Shown here: positions 48,351 to 58,437 of the stretch, piece after piece
Layout of the letters: each line of letters begins with the position of its first letter
Position numbering within the stretch: the first letter of the stretch is position 1
NCBI GenBank assembly: GCA_902600485.1
Contig: CACKJD010000002.1
Location: forward strand, 183,392-247,391
Direction: 5' to 3'
Length of the DNA: 64,000 nucleotides
Source: an uncultured Pelagibacteraceae bacterium
GTDB lineage: Bacteria > Pseudomonadota > Alphaproteobacteria > Pelagibacterales > Pelagibacteraceae
Program-made: the position numbers and the translations under genes
Notes under the pieces: generated by a model
Databases searched by the model: none
The model's input: the letters and a program-made list of their open reading frames with translations, nothing else
Told to the model about the DNA's origin: nothing

Positions 48351-49463
48351 TTATCTTTTTTCTATGACGAATAATTCATTTTTAAAATATAAGCCTTTAT
48401 ATTTATTAACCACTTGTTGAACTATTTTTTGATAATTTTTAGATCTTTGCACTTTAAAAATTTGTTCATCTGTCATTTGATTAACATATACTGCTGCATT
48501 CCAAGCTGAAAAAATTAAAGAAGTAGCAATACCACCTTTTATTTCATTTGGAAGAGCTCTTAAAACATAACTAATTTTTTTTACCTTATGAAATTTCAAA
48601 GTTTTTAAAAATGGTTTTTCTGTATTAGATTTTATATATTTTTCAATTGAAGAATACAGGTAAGGGAATGGGTTTTCTTTCGGCCACAACTTTTTAATTA
48701 TCTTATTGCCTGGATCTCCGCCGCATGCGTGCACTACAACTAATTTTCCTTTTTTAGCTAAAGATCTTAACATTGGATCAATCACATATTTTACTTTTTT
48801 TTCAGCAGAAACTCTCGATCGATAAGGTTGTGATGCAATAATTAGATCATAATCAGTTTTGCCATTATTTTTTTGTGGGATTACATTTTTAAGAACAAAT
48901 TCTTGATCTTTTCTGTAAATTACTATTACTGATGGTTCTTTGTAAGTTGATGTACCAGTTTTAGGATTTGTTTCAACTTGCCATTTTTTTGCTAAAAATT
49001 CTTGATTAAGTTTTCTTAATTGATTTGAAAAATCTAAAGATGAATTTCCTTTAAGTTTTACAACTTTCCAATTCATTTTTTTTTGTTTTTTAATATTTCT
49101 AGATTTTAAAGAGGTAGATTCAACATAATTTAAATTTGATATTACAAAAACAGTATTTTTATGTTCAGCAAACCTATCTGGAAGTTTTTCTAAACCAAGT
49201 CTAACATCTTCCATACTAATTTCTTTTGTTGAAACTAGTAAAGGTATGTTTGGCATTTTTTGATGACATTGTCTCATTACATTCATTAGCAAAGACCCGT
49301 CTCCCATACCAGCATCAAAAATTTTTAATGCAGGACTTTTAGGTTTTAAATTTTGAACAATCGGTCTTAAAGCATCAGCAATTTTATTTTTTTCATTAGT
49401 AGTGGTAACAAAAAGTAGATATTTTTGTCTATTATCGAAAAAACGGAAATTTTTTTTCATCAC
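48351..49463 (-). CDS. Putative class-I SAM-dependent methyltransferase-like protein
   Basis: KIFDAGMGDGSLLMNVMRQ (motif I-like), YDLIIASQPYRSRVS, GKLVVVHACGGDPG; otherwise unplaced. Confidence 0.5.
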   Translation of the reverse strand: MMKKNFRFFDNRQKYLLFVTTTNEKNKIADALRPIVQNLKPKSPALKIFDAGMGDGSLLMNVMRQCHQKMPNIPLLVSTKEISMEDVRLGLEKLPDRFAEHKNTVFVISNLNYVESTSLKSRNIKKQKKMNWKVVKLKGNSSLDFSNQLRKLNQEFLAKKWQVETNPKTGTSTYKEPSVIVIYRKDQEFVLKNVIPQKNNGKTDYDLIIASQPYRSRVSAEKKVKYVIDPMLRSLAKKGKLVVVHACGGDPGNKIIKKLWPKENPFPYLYSSIEKYIKSNTEKPFLKTLKFHKVKKISYVLRALPNEIKGGIATSLIFSAWNAAVYVNQMTDEQIFKVQRSKNYQKIVQQVVNKYKGLYFKNELFVIEKR

Positions 49464-49554
49464 TTAAGATATGTATTATGTAATTAAATGTCCATTATAA
49501 ATATTTCTTTTAAAGTAGACAAATAAAGTATAAACACCCTTAAAAACTCGAGTA

Positions 49555-51243
49555 ATGAAAAAATTTAAATCTGATATTGAGATTGCAAGAGGTTGTAAAC
49601 TAAAACCAATCTCAAAAATTTTAAAAAAGATAAATGTTCCAGATAACCCAAAAGCTTTTAGTCCCATGGGAAGACACATAGCTAAAATAAATTTTGAATT
49701 CTTGGATAAACTTAAAAATAAAAAAGATGGTCATCTTATTCTTGTAACAGCAATAACACCAACCCCAGCTGGGGAAGGTAAAACTACAACATCTGTTGGT
49801 CTAAATGATGGATTAAATAAAATTGGAAAAAAATCTATTGTTTGTTTGAGAGAGCCTAGTCTTGGCCCTTCTTTCGGAATGAAGGGAGGTGCGGCGGGAG
49901 GTGGTAATGCACAGGTAGTTCCTATGGAACAAATCAATCTTCACTTCACTGGTGACTTTCATGCTATTACATCAGCACATAATCTTCTGTCAGCTTTAAT
50001 CGATAATCATATTTATTGGGGAAATAAACTTAACATTGATGAAAATAAAATTGTTTGGAAAAGAGTTGTAGATATGAACGATCGGGCTTTAAGATTTATA
50101 GATATAAATACTAAAGGAGTAGCAAAGGATTTTGTTAGAGAGGATGGTTTTGATATTACAGTAGCATCTGAGGTAATGGCAATTTTTTGTTTATCTAATG
50201 ATTTGTCTGATTTAGAAAAAAGAATTGGAAACATCACAATTGCTTATGATAAAAATAATAAGCCAGTCTATGCAAAAGACCTAAATGCTCAAGGTCCAAT
50301 GACAGTCCTTCTGAAAGAAGCAATTAGGCCAAATGTTACTCAAAGTTTAGAGCATAACCCAGCTATAATTCATGGAGGACCGTTTGCTAACATTGCTCAC
50401 GGATGTAATTCAGTAATTGCAACAAAGTCAGCTTTAAAGTTATCTAAATACGTAGTAACGGAGGCAGGCTTTGGTGCTGACCTTGGCGCTGAAAAATTTT
50501 TGGATATAAAATGTAGAAAAGCAAATATAAAACCAAGTTGTGTTATTATAGTTGCCACAGTTCGTGCTTTAAAAATGCATGGTGGTGTGGAAAAAGAAAA
50601 TTTAAAAACTGAGAATATTGATGCTTTAAAAGAAGGATTATCAAATTTAGATAGGCATATAAATAATATTAAAAAATTTGGCATAGAGCCAATAGTTGCG
50701 ATTAATCATTTTGTTTTAGATACTAAAAAAGAAATACAAACAATAATTAATTTTTGTAAAAATTTAAATGTTGAAGTTAGTAATTGTAAACATTGGGCAG
50801 AAGGTGGAGCAGGAACAGTTGATTTAGCAAAAAAAGTTGTACGAGTTTGTAATGATTTAAAAAAACAAAAATTTAAATTCTTGTATAACGATAGTAAAAG
50901 TTTATGGGAAAAAATTGAGATTATTGCAAAAGAAATATATAGAGCTGATAAAATTACAGCAACTGAAGAGATTAAACAAAAATTAAAAACATTTGAGAAG
51001 AATGGGTTCAAAAATTTTCCAGTTTGTGTAGCAAAAACTCAATATAGTTTTTCTACTAATCCAAAATTAAAAGGTGCACCAACAAATCATGAAATACCAA
51101 TTAGAGACGTAAGATTATCCTCTGGAGCAGAATTTATTGTTGTGATATGTGGATCAATTATGACTATGCCAGGCTTGCCGAAAATCCCTGCTGCAGACAA
51201 AATTAAATTAAATAAAAAAGGTCAGGTAGAAGGTTTATTTTAA
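49555..51243 (+). CDS. fhs: Formate--tetrahydrofolate ligase
   Basis: [70 protein letters not shown]. Confidence 0.97.
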   Translation: MKKFKSDIEIARGCKLKPISKILKKINVPDNPKAFSPMGRHIAKINFEFLDKLKNKKDGHLILVTAITPTPAGEGKTTTSVGLNDGLNKIGKKSIVCLREPSLGPSFGMKGGAAGGGNAQVVPMEQINLHFTGDFHAITSAHNLLSALIDNHIYWGNKLNIDENKIVWKRVVDMNDRALRFIDINTKGVAKDFVREDGFDITVASEVMAIFCLSNDLSDLEKRIGNITIAYDKNNKPVYAKDLNAQGPMTVLLKEAIRPNVTQSLEHNPAIIHGGPFANIAHGCNSVIATKSALKLSKYVVTEAGFGADLGAEKFLDIKCRKANIKPSCVIIVATVRALKMHGGVEKENLKTENIDALKEGLSNLDRHINNIKKFGIEPIVAINHFVLDTKKEIQTIINFCKNLNVEVSNCKHWAEGGAGTVDLAKKVVRVCNDLKKQKFKFLYNDSKSLWEKIEIIAKEIYRADKITATEEIKQKLKTFEKNGFKNFPVCVAKTQYSFSTNPKLKGAPTNHEIPIRDVRLSSGAEFIVVICGSIMTMPGLPKIPAADKIKLNKKGQVEGLF

Positions 51244-52170
51244 TTTTTCTAGCTCGTCCCAATAATTTTTTGCAAGATTTACTCCTGTTAATTCTTTAAA
51301 TTGAGGAAGCCCTGTTGGTGATGTTACATTTATATCACCAATTAGATATCCAGAAACTAGATCTATACCTGCAAAGAATATTCCATTTTTTTTTAACACT
51401 TTAGCTACTTGATTTGAAACTTTAATCTCTTTATGGCTAAGAGTAGTTTTTACAGCTTTGCCTCCTTGGGATAAATTTGATAAAATTGAATTTGATGAAG
51501 GCACACGGCTTATTGCACCTTTAACCTTGCCGTTAATTATAAACACTCTTTTATCACCATATTTAATTCCTGGTAAATATTTTTGGGCCATAACATGACC
51601 AATTTTTTTTAAATATTGTCTAATTTTTTTTACATTTGTTGTGCTGTTAATATAAATTATGTCTTTTCCTGCATACCCATGTATAGGCTTTAATACAATT
51701 TTTTTGTTAATTTTTATAAATTTTCTAATCTCATCTAAATTTTTAGTGAAAATTGTTGGTGGCATAAGTTTTTTAAAATTAATTGAAAATAATTTTTCAG
51801 ATATATTCCTGATAGAGGTTGGGTCATTAACTATCTTTACGCTATCTTTTATAGTATCTAAGAATAATGTAGAAGTTACATAATCCATATTGAAAGGTGG
51901 ATTTTGCCTTATAAAAATAACTTTTGATTTTTTTAATTCAAACTTCTTTTTTGATATAATTTTAAAGTAAGTTTTATTATTTTCTAAAAATTTAATATGA
52001 CACACCTCGGCAATCAATTTAGAATTTATAAAATTTATATCTTTTGTCTCATACCAGTAAATCTTATAATTTCTTCTTTGTGCCTCTAGAGCTAAAAGAT
52101 ATGTTGTGTCTGTGATAATGTTGAGATTTTTAAAAGAGTTACCTTGTATTGCTAATATTTTTCCTGCCAT
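51235..52170 (-). CDS. gshB: Glutathione synthetase
   Basis: [56 protein letters not shown]-like C-terminus ([12 protein letters not shown]). Confidence 0.95.
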   Translation of the reverse strand: MAGKILAIQGNSFKNLNIITDTTYLLALEAQRRNYKIYWYETKDINFINSKLIAEVCHIKFLENNKTYFKIISKKKFELKKSKVIFIRQNPPFNMDYVTSTLFLDTIKDSVKIVNDPTSIRNISEKLFSINFKKLMPPTIFTKNLDEIRKFIKINKKIVLKPIHGYAGKDIIYINSTTNVKKIRQYLKKIGHVMAQKYLPGIKYGDKRVFIINGKVKGAISRVPSSNSILSNLSQGGKAVKTTLSHKEIKVSNQVAKVLKKNGIFFAGIDLVSGYLIGDINVTSPTGLPQFKELTGVNLAKNYWDELEKLK

Positions 52171-52172
52171 AT

Positions 52173-53429
52173 TTATAATTTTTCCAATACTTTTTCTGCT
52201 CTAGTTTTTTTTTCATTTAGTATATTTTCAACATTTTTTAAAAAAACTGTCTCATCTTGATTATTACTATTTATGTATTTTCTTCTTTTTAAACCATCTT
52301 TTGAAAGATCTAGGAAAATCTTACCCCATTCTAAAATGGTTTTATTATTTATTAGTGTATTTAAACCTTTTTTTGGTGAGTCATAATATGCATTTAAAAT
52401 TTCACTTTGGTCCCATTTTTTTATCACATCTAAAGACTCCTCTAAATTCCCGTAAATTAAACCGGTATAAAATGCCGGCCCTGCGCAATGACAATCCCAT
52501 TCGCACTCATCTATTGATCTAACCTCTAAATATTTTTTTAATCTTACCTCGGTAAATATTGTACTTAAATGAAGTCCAAGATCTTTATCAGTTGGTATAG
52601 ATTTGTTAGATTGTAAATTTCCCTCCATAAAGTCTTTGAATGTTTGGTCGCCCCCATAATGGTAAGAGTTATTTTTTTCAATAAATAATAGGGGAAATTT
52701 AATAATGAAATCTGCATATTTTTCAAAATCCATGTTTTCTAAAAATATTTTCGGTAGACCTGCTCTTGCGGTATTTTGCCAGACTTTTGCACGATAAGAT
52801 AAATAACCACTTGCTCTGTTCTCATATACGGCTGAATTAGCAAATATGCCAATTGCTAAAGGTGTTAAGTAACACATCAACTTAAATTTTTTTTTAAAAT
52901 CTTCTTCAGAGCTATAGTCCATATTTACTTGCGTTCCAGATGTTTGATACATCATATTTAAACTTAGCTCGCCACCTTTTGGCATTTCGTTTGTCATTAT
53001 TTTGTATCTTTCTTTAGGATTATTGGGTGCATCCTTTAATTTAGTCACAGGATCGTACCCTGTTGCCATGTTTGTTAAATTAGTATCAAAACAAGCTAAG
53101 TCTAATTCTTTTTGAAAATTGTGTAACTCTACACAAACTTCATGAATATTTTTTAATTTGTCTCCTGATAACTCAATTTGATTTCCTGGCTCTAGCGATA
53201 TTGATTTACCATTAAATTTTAGCCCTATTAAATTTTCATTTTCCTTAATTTCTTGCCAGCCAAATTTTGTTATAAAAATTTGTAATAATTTTTTAATATT
53301 TTCATATTCAGCTCTTTTGTTTGTTTTAATGTTGAATAAAAACTGCTCATTCTCAACACCTATTAATTCATCTTGTTTAATGCCTGATGCAAAATAATCT
53401 ATGATGTCATTTTTAGATTTAATTTCCAT
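52173..53429 (-). CDS. gshA: Glutamate--cysteine ligase (GCS2/plant type)
   Basis: IGVENEQFLF, ISLEPGNQIELSG, PKGGELSLNMMYQTSGTQVNMDYSSEEDF, TFKDFMEG, EVRSIDECEWD. Confidence 0.93.
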   Translation of the reverse strand: MEIKSKNDIIDYFASGIKQDELIGVENEQFLFNIKTNKRAEYENIKKLLQIFITKFGWQEIKENENLIGLKFNGKSISLEPGNQIELSGDKLKNIHEVCVELHNFQKELDLACFDTNLTNMATGYDPVTKLKDAPNNPKERYKIMTNEMPKGGELSLNMMYQTSGTQVNMDYSSEEDFKKKFKLMCYLTPLAIGIFANSAVYENRASGYLSYRAKVWQNTARAGLPKIFLENMDFEKYADFIIKFPLLFIEKNNSYHYGGDQTFKDFMEGNLQSNKSIPTDKDLGLHLSTIFTEVRLKKYLEVRSIDECEWDCHCAGPAFYTGLIYGNLEESLDVIKKWDQSEILNAYYDSPKKGLNTLINNKTILEWGKIFLDLSKDGLKRRKYINSNNQDETVFLKNVENILNEKKTRAEKVLEKL

Positions 53430-54213
53430 TTATACTACCTAGCCAGTTCTTTAATTCTATCATTCTATGATTTATTTCAGATTTTGATAATTCATTTTTT
53501 ATCAAACTTATATGATGATCGATTTCATCATATGATTTAAAAGCTTTTCTTTGATTTATTAATCTATCTTTTCTAAATTTAATTAATTCTATCATTTTTT
53601 CATATTTAATCTCTGGATGATATTGAATTCCCCATATTTCACTTTTTTCATGATTAAAAGATATGCTTGAAATTTTATTGATATTATTTGAAGCTAATAG
53701 AATTGCATCTTTTGGTAAGGTAACCACTTCATCAAAATTAAAAGCTGGAGAACAAAATTTATTTTTTTTTCCTTTATAAATAGGATGTCTTTGGCCATTA
53801 GGATTTAATTCAATATCAAAAGCAATACCTATATGAGATCCGTTAGATGATTTTTTAACCTCTCCCCCTGCTGCAACCACAGCAACTTGCATGCCCCAGC
53901 AAATTGCTAAAATCTTTTTTATTTTTTTTTGACATTCTTTCATAAACATAATTTGTCTCTTAATTTCATCCGTATTATTGTAAATATTTAAACTACTGCC
54001 ACCCCACACTGTCCCATCATATTTTTCTAAATTTCCAATATTTTCAAAAATTTTAGGATCAGCAGATGGATTAACAACATCTATGTCGAGATCTTTGGTA
54101 ATGTAACCAAGACTATCTTTTAAACTTTCTGTATGTGTTTGAATGCCAGCGTTTTTAAAATTTTGATTTTCCTCTTGTAGGTTTCCTTCAACTATTAATA
54201 ATTTAATTGTCAT
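53419..54213 (-). CDS. Class I glutamine amidotransferase-like protein
   Basis: ILAICWGMQVAVVAAGGEV (nucleophile Cys elbow) and WGIQYHPEIKYEKM (His/Glu). Confidence 0.88.
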   Translation of the reverse strand: MTIKLLIVEGNLQEENQNFKNAGIQTHTESLKDSLGYITKDLDIDVVNPSADPKIFENIGNLEKYDGTVWGGSSLNIYNNTDEIKRQIMFMKECQKKIKKILAICWGMQVAVVAAGGEVKKSSNGSHIGIAFDIELNPNGQRHPIYKGKKNKFCSPAFNFDEVVTLPKDAILLASNNINKISSISFNHEKSEIWGIQYHPEIKYEKMIELIKFRKDRLINQRKAFKSYDEIDHHISLIKNELSKSEINHRMIELKNWLGSINGN

Positions 54214-54234
54214 GATTAAAGATTAATTAAAATA

Positions 54235-55263
54235 TTACCAACTGATTTCTAATTTTTTATTTTCACAAATACATTCAATAATGCTTAACATAAGAGGAAA
54301 ATCTTTTTCATTTAAGTCTTGTTTTAATTTTTTTCCCACTTCAATTGCAAGTTCTGCTCCCTCAACAGTAACTTCGTCCATAAATTTCTTTTTTGCTTCT
54401 TTGTATAGGTATCCCTCGCCTAAGTATTTTCCCATTTGACTATTTCTTCCGCCAATTGCGCTTACATACAAATCTCCAAGTCCAGCTAATCCATAAACAG
54501 TATTTGATTTACCTCCATAGTGTTTTACAAATTTTGCCATTTCAGAAATTGATTTATGTATTAATGAAGCGGATGTATTATGAAAATATTTAGATTTAAC
54601 CTCGCTTTTTGCAGATGAACTACTTAATCCCTCTGAGGCTCCGATAATCATAGAATAAATATTTTTAATTGCTCCAGATAATTCAACTCCATTGAGATCC
54701 TCTGAAATTTCTGTTGAGTAATAATCTGTTGAAATTATTTTTTGTAATTTTTTGGCTTCATCAATATTAGGGCTTGCAATTAATGTGCTTGTTCTAATTT
54801 TGTTAGCTAGACCAGCTGCTAAACAAGGGCCTTTAATTGCAGATATATTTGTATATTCAATTCCTTTTTCACTTAATATGTTTTTTATCTTATCTGAAAT
54901 AGTGCTGAGTTTTTTATTAACAATTGAGAGACCTTTGGTGAGTATTACCAAAGAGGTTTTGTTATCAATTTTGTCTGCAATTTTATCTACAAACCAGTCA
55001 ATTCCGATAGAGCTTACTCCAACAACCAACACATCTGGTATTTCCTTCATCAAATCATCAAGTTTTTCAATTTTTTCTACTTTTAATTTTGAAGGCAAAC
55101 TTACATTTAATTTTGGATGAAAATTATTTTTAGATTTAATCATTTCAATCAAACTATCTTCGAGATGGGTCCCTATAAGTGATACATTATTATTATTTTC
55201 AACACATGGTACTGAAAATGCTGAACCCATTGCTCCTGCACCAACAATTAAAATATTTTTCAT
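54235..55263 (-). CDS. gpsA: NAD(P)-dependent glycerol-3-phosphate dehydrogenase
   Basis: ILIVGAGAMGSAFSVPCVENNNNVSLIG, IKGPCLAAGLANK, GVELSGAIKNIYSMIIGASEGL, GLAGLGDLYVSAIGGRNSQMG. Confidence 0.92.
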   Translation of the reverse strand: MKNILIVGAGAMGSAFSVPCVENNNNVSLIGTHLEDSLIEMIKSKNNFHPKLNVSLPSKLKVEKIEKLDDLMKEIPDVLVVGVSSIGIDWFVDKIADKIDNKTSLVILTKGLSIVNKKLSTISDKIKNILSEKGIEYTNISAIKGPCLAAGLANKIRTSTLIASPNIDEAKKLQKIISTDYYSTEISEDLNGVELSGAIKNIYSMIIGASEGLSSSSAKSEVKSKYFHNTSASLIHKSISEMAKFVKHYGGKSNTVYGLAGLGDLYVSAIGGRNSQMGKYLGEGYLYKEAKKKFMDEVTVEGAELAIEVGKKLKQDLNEKDFPLMLSIIECICENKKLEISW

Positions 55264-55357
55264 GATATAAAATTTATTACAATCAAATTAATACTTAGTT
55301 TTATAAATTGATATAAAATTTTTATTAGTTGTTTAGCGATTAATTTTAAATGAGGTA

Positions 55358-55393
55358 TAAAAAAAAGGCCCCATATATGAATACGGGGCCTCT
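55358..55393 (-). terminator. Rho-independent terminator of the GMC oxidoreductase operon
   Basis: Minus strand AGGCCCC-GTATTCATATAT-GGGGCCTTTTTTTT. Confidence 0.88.
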
Positions 55394-55406
55394 TTAAATT
55401 AGTTAA

Positions 55407-56969
55407 TTAAACGTTACCTTTTTTTAGTTGATCAGCAAGATATTCACCTTGTCTGATAGCTAATGCAGTAATCGTTAATGTTGGGTTACATGCTGCACCT
55501 GTAGTCATGACAGAACCATCTGATACGAAAAGGTTTTTCACATCATGGCATCTGCCCCATTTATCTACAACACCATCTTTTGCCTTAGCACTCATTCTCA
55601 TAGAGCCAAGGTTGTGTGTGTGTGGATATGGTGTAACTCTGTATGTTTGTGTTGCGCCAACAGCTTTGTATATTGCTTCACCTTTTTCATACGCATGATT
55701 TCTCATTGCAGTATCATTTGGGTGATCATCAAAGTGAACGTTAGGAGCAGGAAGACCAAAAGCGTCTTTTGCTGATCCTAAAGTTATTCTGTTGTTTGCT
55801 TGAGGCATATCTTCACCTACAATCCACATACCAGCCATATTTTGATATCCATCCATCATGTCAGCAAATTTCTTACCCCATTTACCTGGATCTAAGAAAG
55901 CTCCTAAGAATGATGGTCCTAAAGCTAATGTCTCAAGATAGTATCCACCTACGAAACCTCTTTTAGGATTGTGTTTTACTTCATCTGCTAAGAATCCAGC
56001 CATAGTTTCTCCTCTGAAGAAGTTAACTGGCTTATCAAATGTAGCATAAACTGAACCTGTTAAGTGTCTCATGTAGTTTCTTCCAACTTGATCTGAGCTG
56101 TTAGCTAAACCATTTGGAAATCTTGATGAAGCACTCATTAAGAACAATCTTGGTGTCTCAATTGAGTTACCAGCAACACAAATAACTTTAGCTTCTTGTC
56201 TGTGTAAAGCTTTAGTTTTTGTATCCATGTATAAAACACCATCAGCTTTTCCTGAACTGTCAGTAGTTATCTGAACAGCTTGAGAGTTTGTTCTTAGTTC
56301 TAATTTTCCAGTTGCAAGGGCTTTTGGAATTTCACTTACGTTTGGATTCCATTTTGAACCATTTTTATCACCTTGGAAATTAAAACCATCTTGAATTGAT
56401 GCTGGTCTTCCATCATATGGAGCTGCATTAGTACCGTAAGGTCCTGTTGCATAGAACTTGTAACCATTTCTTTTTGCTCCTTCAGCAAAAACTTTATAGT
56501 TGTTGTTTGCTGGTAATGGAGGACGTCCACCTCTATGTGTTGATCCGATAGCATCTTCAGCCTTTACGTAGTAAGGCTTCATCTCTTTTCCATCGATCGG
56601 CCAGTCCATTAGAGTTGCACCGTCAACGCTTCCGTATGTTGATTTAGTTTTCCACTCATAGTCAAGAAAACGTGGAGTAGCACCTGCCCAGTGTGTAGCA
56701 GTTCCACCTACAGCTTTTACTAACCATGTTGGTAAACCATTAAAGTCTTTAACTATTCTAGCGTTACCTGACATAGTTCTCTTATCTAACCAAGCCATTT
56801 GGCTGAAAGCTGGCCATTCTTCATTTACGTACTCTTCTTTCATAATACGTCTTCCAGCTTCTAAAAGAACAACAGGAATACCCTGTTTAGTTAATTGATA
56901 AGCTACTTGTGCGCCACCAGGACCAGATCCTATAACGACAACAGCTTTTTCTTTTTTGTCTATTTTCAT
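55407..56969 (-). CDS. GMC-family oxidoreductase (gluconate dehydrogenase-like FAD subunit)
   Basis: VVVIGSGPGGAQVAYQLTKQGIPVVLLEAG, KAVGGTATHWAGATPRF, THNLGSMRMSAKAKDGVVDKWGRCHDVKNLFVSDGSVMTTGAACNPTLTITALAIR. Confidence 0.93.
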   Translation of the reverse strand: MKIDKKEKAVVVIGSGPGGAQVAYQLTKQGIPVVLLEAGRRIMKEEYVNEEWPAFSQMAWLDKRTMSGNARIVKDFNGLPTWLVKAVGGTATHWAGATPRFLDYEWKTKSTYGSVDGATLMDWPIDGKEMKPYYVKAEDAIGSTHRGGRPPLPANNNYKVFAEGAKRNGYKFYATGPYGTNAAPYDGRPASIQDGFNFQGDKNGSKWNPNVSEIPKALATGKLELRTNSQAVQITTDSSGKADGVLYMDTKTKALHRQEAKVICVAGNSIETPRLFLMSASSRFPNGLANSSDQVGRNYMRHLTGSVYATFDKPVNFFRGETMAGFLADEVKHNPKRGFVGGYYLETLALGPSFLGAFLDPGKWGKKFADMMDGYQNMAGMWIVGEDMPQANNRITLGSAKDAFGLPAPNVHFDDHPNDTAMRNHAYEKGEAIYKAVGATQTYRVTPYPHTHNLGSMRMSAKAKDGVVDKWGRCHDVKNLFVSDGSVMTTGAACNPTLTITALAIRQGEYLADQLKKGNV

Positions 56970-56986
56970 TTATATATCTCCCCTAG

Positions 56987-57556
56987 TTAAAATGTTTTTT
57001 TAATTTTCAAAGACGCATATTTTTTCGGCGAGCTGTCGTCTAGAAAAGCAGTTAAATCTGGGTGCTCCTCAATTCTTGGCTCCGGTAACCATGATAGGTC
57101 ATTGTATTCACCGTCTTTGTATCCACCTTTATCAAAGCTTGCACCTTGGTATCCAAAGATTTTGTGAACTTCTTTGTGATCATAAAGTGCTACTACCGTG
57201 TGACCTCTTACTAAGCCAAAGAACGGAGTGTTCTCTATTGATTTTAGGTATTTAGTTTGTTTTTTAAAGTTCATCTTGTCGAACTTATTAATTTTCAAGC
57301 CATCTAAACCAGCTCTAAAGGAAATTTTTGCACCTGTATCTGCATTTCCTTTTTTGATAGCTCCAGCAGCTACATCCATGTAGATACTCATTGGGAATCT
57401 ATCATGCGGATATAGAGCTTTGCACATAGAAGCAATCATTTCTTGATCACCTGGCTGCGCAGCGATATTAACTTCAGCATTAGCTAGTGAACCCAACTGT
57501 GAGTAAGCAAGTAAAGATCCAGCGCTAATAAGAAGTTCTCGTCTAGTTATTTTCAT
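56987..57556 (-). CDS. Tat-signal gluconate 2-dehydrogenase subunit 3-like protein
   Basis: MKITRRELLISAGSLLAYSQLGSLANA (twin-arginine), followed by short alpha-helical domain; immediately upstream of the GMC subunit. Confidence 0.8.
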   Translation of the reverse strand: MKITRRELLISAGSLLAYSQLGSLANAEVNIAAQPGDQEMIASMCKALYPHDRFPMSIYMDVAAGAIKKGNADTGAKISFRAGLDGLKINKFDKMNFKKQTKYLKSIENTPFFGLVRGHTVVALYDHKEVHKIFGYQGASFDKGGYKDGEYNDLSWLPEPRIEEHPDLTAFLDDSSPKKYASLKIKKTF

Positions 57557-57574
57557 CTATTCTTCCTCCAATTG

Positions 57575-57615
57575 TTGAGAGCGGGAAACTTGAGGGCTTC
57601 AAGTGGCACTCTCAA
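57575..57615 (-). promoter_or_regulatory. Nested-stem structured 5' leader upstream of the Tat/GMC operon
   Basis: Minus strand UUGAGAG-UGCC-ACUUGA-AGCCC-UCAAGU-UUCCCG-CUCUCAA, followed by AAUUGGAGGAAGAAUAGAUG start region. Confidence 0.65.
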
Positions 57616-57751
57616 AATTTAACGTTTAATTTATCTAATGATAAATTTTATAAATTAAATTTAACATGATCTAAAAAAAGAAGTCAATTATATTGATAAT
57701 AATTCGCAACGAAAAAAATTATTTTAATCAACTTCAGATTGTAAAATCTTG

Positions 57752-58303
57752 CTAAATTTTTCCCATCTCTTTTACGATATTTGCAACTTTTTTTGATTGA
57801 ACAATTTCAATCCAATATCCATCTGGATCTTTTATAAAAGCCAAACCTTTCATGGATCCATCGTCTGGTTTTTTAACAAATTCAACTCCATTTTCCTCGA
57901 ATTTTTTGCAAGCTGCGTATATATCAGGAACTGAAAAACATATGTGTCCAAAACCTTTTGGTTCTGCATTCCCATCATGGAATTTTACTTTATCATCATT
58001 TTCTGATCCCCAATTATGCGTAAACTCGAGCATTCCTTTTTGGGTGAAAGTCCATGAAGACCTATCAAAATTATCTTTTGGAACATTTTCAATTTCCTCA
58101 TCTGTAAGATTGCCTAAAAAATATAGAGAAAACTTCATTGTTGGAAAGTCAAATTTTTTAATTAGTCTCATTCCCATCAATTTTGAGTAGAAATTTAATG
58201 TTTTTTTGGGATCTTTTATTCTTAGCATTAGATGGTTAAAAACAAATCCATCAGTGTCTTTGTCTGGAGCCATTAAACCATCGGCTTCTTCACAGTGTTT
58301 CAT
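57752..58303 (-). CDS. gloA: Lactoylglutathione lyase (glyoxalase I)
   Basis: [83 protein letters not shown]. Start reassigned to MKHCEEADG. Confidence 0.92.
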   Translation of the reverse strand: MKHCEEADGLMAPDKDTDGFVFNHLMLRIKDPKKTLNFYSKLMGMRLIKKFDFPTMKFSLYFLGNLTDEEIENVPKDNFDRSSWTFTQKGMLEFTHNWGSENDDKVKFHDGNAEPKGFGHICFSVPDIYAACKKFEENGVEFVKKPDDGSMKGLAFIKDPDGYWIEIVQSKKVANIVKEMGKI

Positions 58304-58437
58304 ATTTCCTCCGTAATTAGTTCTTTGAAATTGGTAAGCTAGCATTAATAAGTATAAAATTAAATAATTATTTCACAAATATTATAATAAAATACACCTA
58401 TACGTTTAAAAATTTTTAAAATAACTTAAAAAAATAA

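Noticed and set aside
49731-51011. Antisense ORFs within fhs
   Set aside because: Frame shadows of fhs, which is highly conserved.
55507-56554. Several short ORFs over the GMC oxidoreductase
   Set aside because: Opposite or alternative frames of the GMC gene; no independent evidence.
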